Assembly: GCF_000244975.1 (NCBI RefSeq)
Contig: NZ_CM001440.1
Span: 1,601,538-1,665,537, forward strand
Direction: 5' to 3'
Length of the DNA stretch: 64,000 bases
Origin: Saccharomonospora cyanea NA-134
Lineage (GTDB): Bacteria; Actinomycetota; Actinomycetes; Mycobacteriales; Pseudonocardiaceae
Part shown: in pieces, positions 61,830-64,000 of the stretch
Layout of the letters: each line of letters begins with the position of its first letter
Position numbering within the stretch: position 1 is the stretch's first letter
Made by a program: the position numbers and the translations under genes
Notes under the pieces: generated by a model
The model's database searches: none
What the model saw: the letters and a program-made list of their open reading frames with translations, nothing else
Told to the model about the DNA's origin: nothing

Positions 61830-61835
61830 TATAGT
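61830..61835 (+). promoter_or_regulatory. -10 box of the CAT-anticodon tRNA
   Basis: TATAGT lies 54 bases upstream of the tRNA, and is the best -10 match in that spacer. Confidence 0.4.
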
Positions 61836-61888
61836 GACCACACGCTGGGCCCGTCGCGGCGACTGCGGCCGCACGGAGCTACCAGCCT

Positions 61889-61962
<74 letters not shown>

Positions 61963-62014
61963 CGCGTGTGACCTGGGGTTTCGTTCTACCGGCCCTGTGT
62001 TCTAGATGGTCGAA

Positions 62015-62038
62015 TGTCCATGGTTTCGTCCATGGACA
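62015..62038 (+). other. Hairpin downstream of the tRNA
   Basis: TGTCCATGG, six bases, CCATGGACA is a perfect 9-base inverted repeat. It could end tRNA transcription, although no T tract follows. Confidence 0.4.
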
Positions 62039-62088
62039 GCGCGCTCATGTGTCCGCTGAGCCGGCTGGATGCCGCCGCCATGGCTTGA

Positions 62089-62236
62089 TCAGCTGGGGAC
62101 ACCGCCCGCCGCACATCGGAAAGCGGGAAACTCGCTGCAGGCGCGGTCTACTCGGGTGTCGACCCGGTGACCGGCAGGGAGCTTTACCTAACCGAGACGA
62201 TCAACGGCACGGATACCTCACGCGCCGCTGCGTACT
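62089..62236 (+). pseudogene. Tyrosine-integrase N-terminal remnant
   Basis: After a stop at 62086-62088 an open stretch encodes SGKLAAGAVYSGVDPVTG, then RELYLTETINGTDTSRAA. This matches the arm-binding start of actinobacterial phage/ICE tyrosine integrases (consensus VYAGVDPVTGRxxYLTETxxGTD). There is no start codon and no catalytic domain; after about residue 50 the similarity stops and the reading frame merges into unrelated sequence. It is a broken integrase beside its tRNA target. Confidence 0.65.
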
Positions 62237-62296
62237 GTGCGCACGAGTCGAGTACCGCGCCCACGGGCGCCGATCTGGCCCTGTACGAGGAGACCC

Positions 62297-63823
62297 GTGA
62301 TCTACCGACCTGTACTGCCCACCCTGTCCCTGGACCTACCTCGCGGCCATCTCGCGTTCCCGTCCGTGGCGCAGCTCGACGACGGGCGCCTGTTTCTCGT
62401 ATGGCGCCGCGGCAGCGACCACTTCTTGGCCCGCGATGGGGTGATCGAGGCCGCTGTCAGCAGCGACCTCGGCGCGACCTGGACCCAGATCGGCGGACTC
62501 GCCGACCCCGCAGACCTGCGTGACCCGTGCATCGCGAACATCGGCGGCGCACTGTGGTTGACGTACTTCAAGGGCAGGCGCGACTCCCGCGCCGACGGGG
62601 CGTTCGTGCGCCGCAGCGACGACCAGGGAACCACGTGGGGTCCTGAGTACCGGATCGACCCGGACATGCACCAGGCCGCGATCTGCGCGCCCCTCCTCGA
62701 ACTTCCCGACGGGCGGCTGCTGGCCGTCTACTACGGTCGCCACTCCGGCGAGACGTTCGACAGCGTGTGGGCGGCCACCAGCGTCGACGGGCAGACGTGG
62801 ACGTCACAGCGGCTCGTCGCCGGTGTCGCGCGCGCCTACCAAGAGCCGTGGGCGGTACGGCGCGAGGGCGAGATCACCGTCACCTTCCGGTGGGGCGGCT
62901 CGGACGGCGTGGGCGGCATCCAGTCGGTCGATGGCGGCACGACGTGGGGCACACCCACCCGCCTGTTCACGGGCACCGGCCGGCCCTCGGCCTGCTGGGA
63001 CGGCGACCGGCTGGTCATCGTCTACCGCGGCGAGCGCGGGCACACGACGATGCGCTACCTGCACGGCGACGTGGTCTCCGCACCGCGGGTGATCCACCGG
63101 GCCGCACCGGGCGGCATGATGACCTACGCCCACCCGCTCGTGGTCGACGGTGGACTGTTCTGCCCACTGTGTACAGAGGACTCCAAGGGTGTGGAGTCCG
63201 AGCTGCGGCTGACCTACCTGTCCACGGGCGGGCAGACCCCGCTCGGCTGGGTTCCCAGCGGCACCCTCGCCGTGCTCACCGACTACGACACCACTCTGGC
63301 CGCTGAGGTGTTCGACCGCCCCGACGGCCCGCCACCGGGATGGCGGAACCTGCGCGGCTCCGCGATCGTGCGCGATGGCCTGCTGGCCTCCACCACTGCC
63401 GACGGCAACCCCGACGTGGCCGTACTGCCCACCGGTTCGGCCGATGTCACCGTGAGCGCGGATCTGCGCTGGACGGGCATGTCCGGCACCGGCGTGGCCA
63501 TCCGCGCCATCGACGCCCAGAACTATCTGTGGTTCACCGCTGAGTCGAGCGGTACCGTGCTGCGCCTGTACAAGCGACACGGCGGCACCGTCACCAAACT
63601 CGCCGGCGTCTACGGCGACACCGCCGCGAACGTCTGGCACCGCTACCGGGTGGAAGCGCGCGGCCCGCTGGTGCGCTGCTACCTCGACGACGAACTGGTC
63701 ATCGACCACACCCTCACCAGTGGCGACCAAGCGCTGGTCGGGCGGGCGCACCTGCACGGCGTGGTCCTCAACTCTCCGAACGGCGGAACGCACACCTGCC
63801 GCCGCATCACCATCCACGCATGA
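62297..63823 (+). CDS. Sialidase-like Asp-box protein with C-terminal LamG/concanavalin-like domain
   Basis: A 508-residue protein. The N-terminal six-bladed propeller carries Asp boxes SSDLGATW, SDDQGTTWG, SVDGQTW and SVDGGTTWG, with the early FPSVAQLDDGRLFLVWRRGSDHF region. The C-terminal 150 residues (WTGMSGTGVAIRAID, YLWFTAESSGTVLRLYKRH, CYLDDELVIDH) resemble a LamG-like jelly roll. No signal peptide. It may be a glycosidase, or a phage/element tail-type protein that binds glycans. GTG 62297 follows GAGGAG with about five bases spacing. It sits inside the tRNA-linked element. Confidence 0.75.
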   Translation: MIYRPVLPTLSLDLPRGHLAFPSVAQLDDGRLFLVWRRGSDHFLARDGVIEAAVSSDLGATWTQIGGLADPADLRDPCIANIGGALWLTYFKGRRDSRADGAFVRRSDDQGTTWGPEYRIDPDMHQAAICAPLLELPDGRLLAVYYGRHSGETFDSVWAATSVDGQTWTSQRLVAGVARAYQEPWAVRREGEITVTFRWGGSDGVGGIQSVDGGTTWGTPTRLFTGTGRPSACWDGDRLVIVYRGERGHTTMRYLHGDVVSAPRVIHRAAPGGMMTYAHPLVVDGGLFCPLCTEDSKGVESELRLTYLSTGGQTPLGWVPSGTLAVLTDYDTTLAAEVFDRPDGPPPGWRNLRGSAIVRDGLLASTTADGNPDVAVLPTGSADVTVSADLRWTGMSGTGVAIRAIDAQNYLWFTAESSGTVLRLYKRHGGTVTKLAGVYGDTAANVWHRYRVEARGPLVRCYLDDELVIDHTLTSGDQALVGRAHLHGVVLNSPNGGTHTCRRITIHA

Positions 63824-63845
63824 GAGGAAGCCCGGCCCGAGGGTC

Positions 63846-64000
63846 GTGAGTGACGTGCCCGCCCCCCTCGTGGCGATCTCGACGCTGGTCGGGTGGTTGG
63901 CTAGCGCGGTCGTCATGGTGTGGACCCCGGTCAGTTTCCAGTCTCGCCCTGAACCGGACATTTTCGCTGTTCAGCGGTACCGGCCAGATTTGGCCGCCTT
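63846..64000 (+). CDS. Hypothetical membrane-associated protein, cut by window end
   Basis: The frame starting at GTG 63846 runs to the right edge, reading VSDVPAPLVAISTLVGWLASAV with a hydrophobic helix, then VWTPVSFQSRPEPDIF. Only about 51 codons are visible and no motif identifies it. Near 63951 the sequence TGAACCGGACATTTT could be the end of an insertion sequence that interrupts it; this is a guess. Confidence 0.35.
   Translation, partial: MSDVPAPLVAISTLVGWLASAVVMVWTPVSFQSRPEPDIFAVQRYRPDLAA

Overview
The window comes from a high-GC actinobacterium, most likely of the family Pseudonocardiaceae (Saccharomonospora/Amycolatopsis-like). The evidence is uniformly high third-position GC, many GTG starts, GTGA/ATGA stop-start overlaps, decaprenyl-type prenyl synthase and IdeR/SmtB/Zur-type regulators. 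The gene order hrcA-dnaJ-rsmE-(HIT)-phoH-ybeY-CNNM-CDA-like-era-recO-uppS-smtB/zur-glyS-dgt-dnaG is the conserved actinobacterial chromosome backbone, also seen as Rv2374c to Rv2343c in Mycobacterium tuberculosis.

Layout. 1-12 kb is accessory/metabolic: the start of an actinobacterial family A DNA polymerase-like gene (minus), a fatty-acyl-CoA ligase, a truncated XRE regulator, a secreted subtilase, an SDR/histidine-phosphatase pair, choD with a TetR gene, an iron-regulated siderophore-interacting flavoprotein, an FAD aromatic hydroxylase facing its own TetR regulator, and a subtilisin-inhibitor-like protein. 12-25 kb is the housekeeping core (heat shock, 16S rRNA methylation, YbeY, Era, RecO, UppS). 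It is followed by a YraQ/ArsP-type permease with a TIGR03943 partner, a toxin-antitoxin pair with a frameshifted toxin, and the smtB-zur metal-sensing operon. 26-33 kb carries a secreted protein with a class F sortase, glyS, a YdcF-type protein, metY-metX, and a CopG/PIN toxin-antitoxin pair. 33-41 kb is dgt and dnaG, separated by four inserted genes: a serpin, a membrane glycosyltransferase-like protein, a carboxymuconolactone-decarboxylase-family protein and an ECF41 sigma factor. An ECF41-type promoter match precedes the decarboxylase gene.

41-48 kb holds small membrane proteins, a beta-hydroxyacid dehydrogenase facing an AraC regulator, a tam-like methyltransferase, tRNA-Asn, and an SDR gene facing an MmyB-type regulator. 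48-61 kb holds a BCCT transporter with a probable near-cognate start codon, PAP2, DUF2267, CapA-like, NRAMP-like and 18-cysteine copper-storage genes, a Ser/Thr kinase with a charged helical tail, and a gntR-tctC-tctB-tctA-dapA-like catabolic operon. At 61.9 kb a CAT-anticodon tRNA is followed by an integrase remnant, an Asp-box sialidase-like gene and a truncated gene at the window edge, which looks like the border of an integrated element.

The most noteworthy observations are: the ECF41 regulon with an exact promoter match; a dispersed intergenic repeat whose first three bases supply the stop codon of two unrelated genes; a one-base frameshift in a toxin gene; a serpin inside a housekeeping locus; and the tRNA-proximal mobile-element remnant. 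I found no CRISPR array and no convincing wholly new multigene system.
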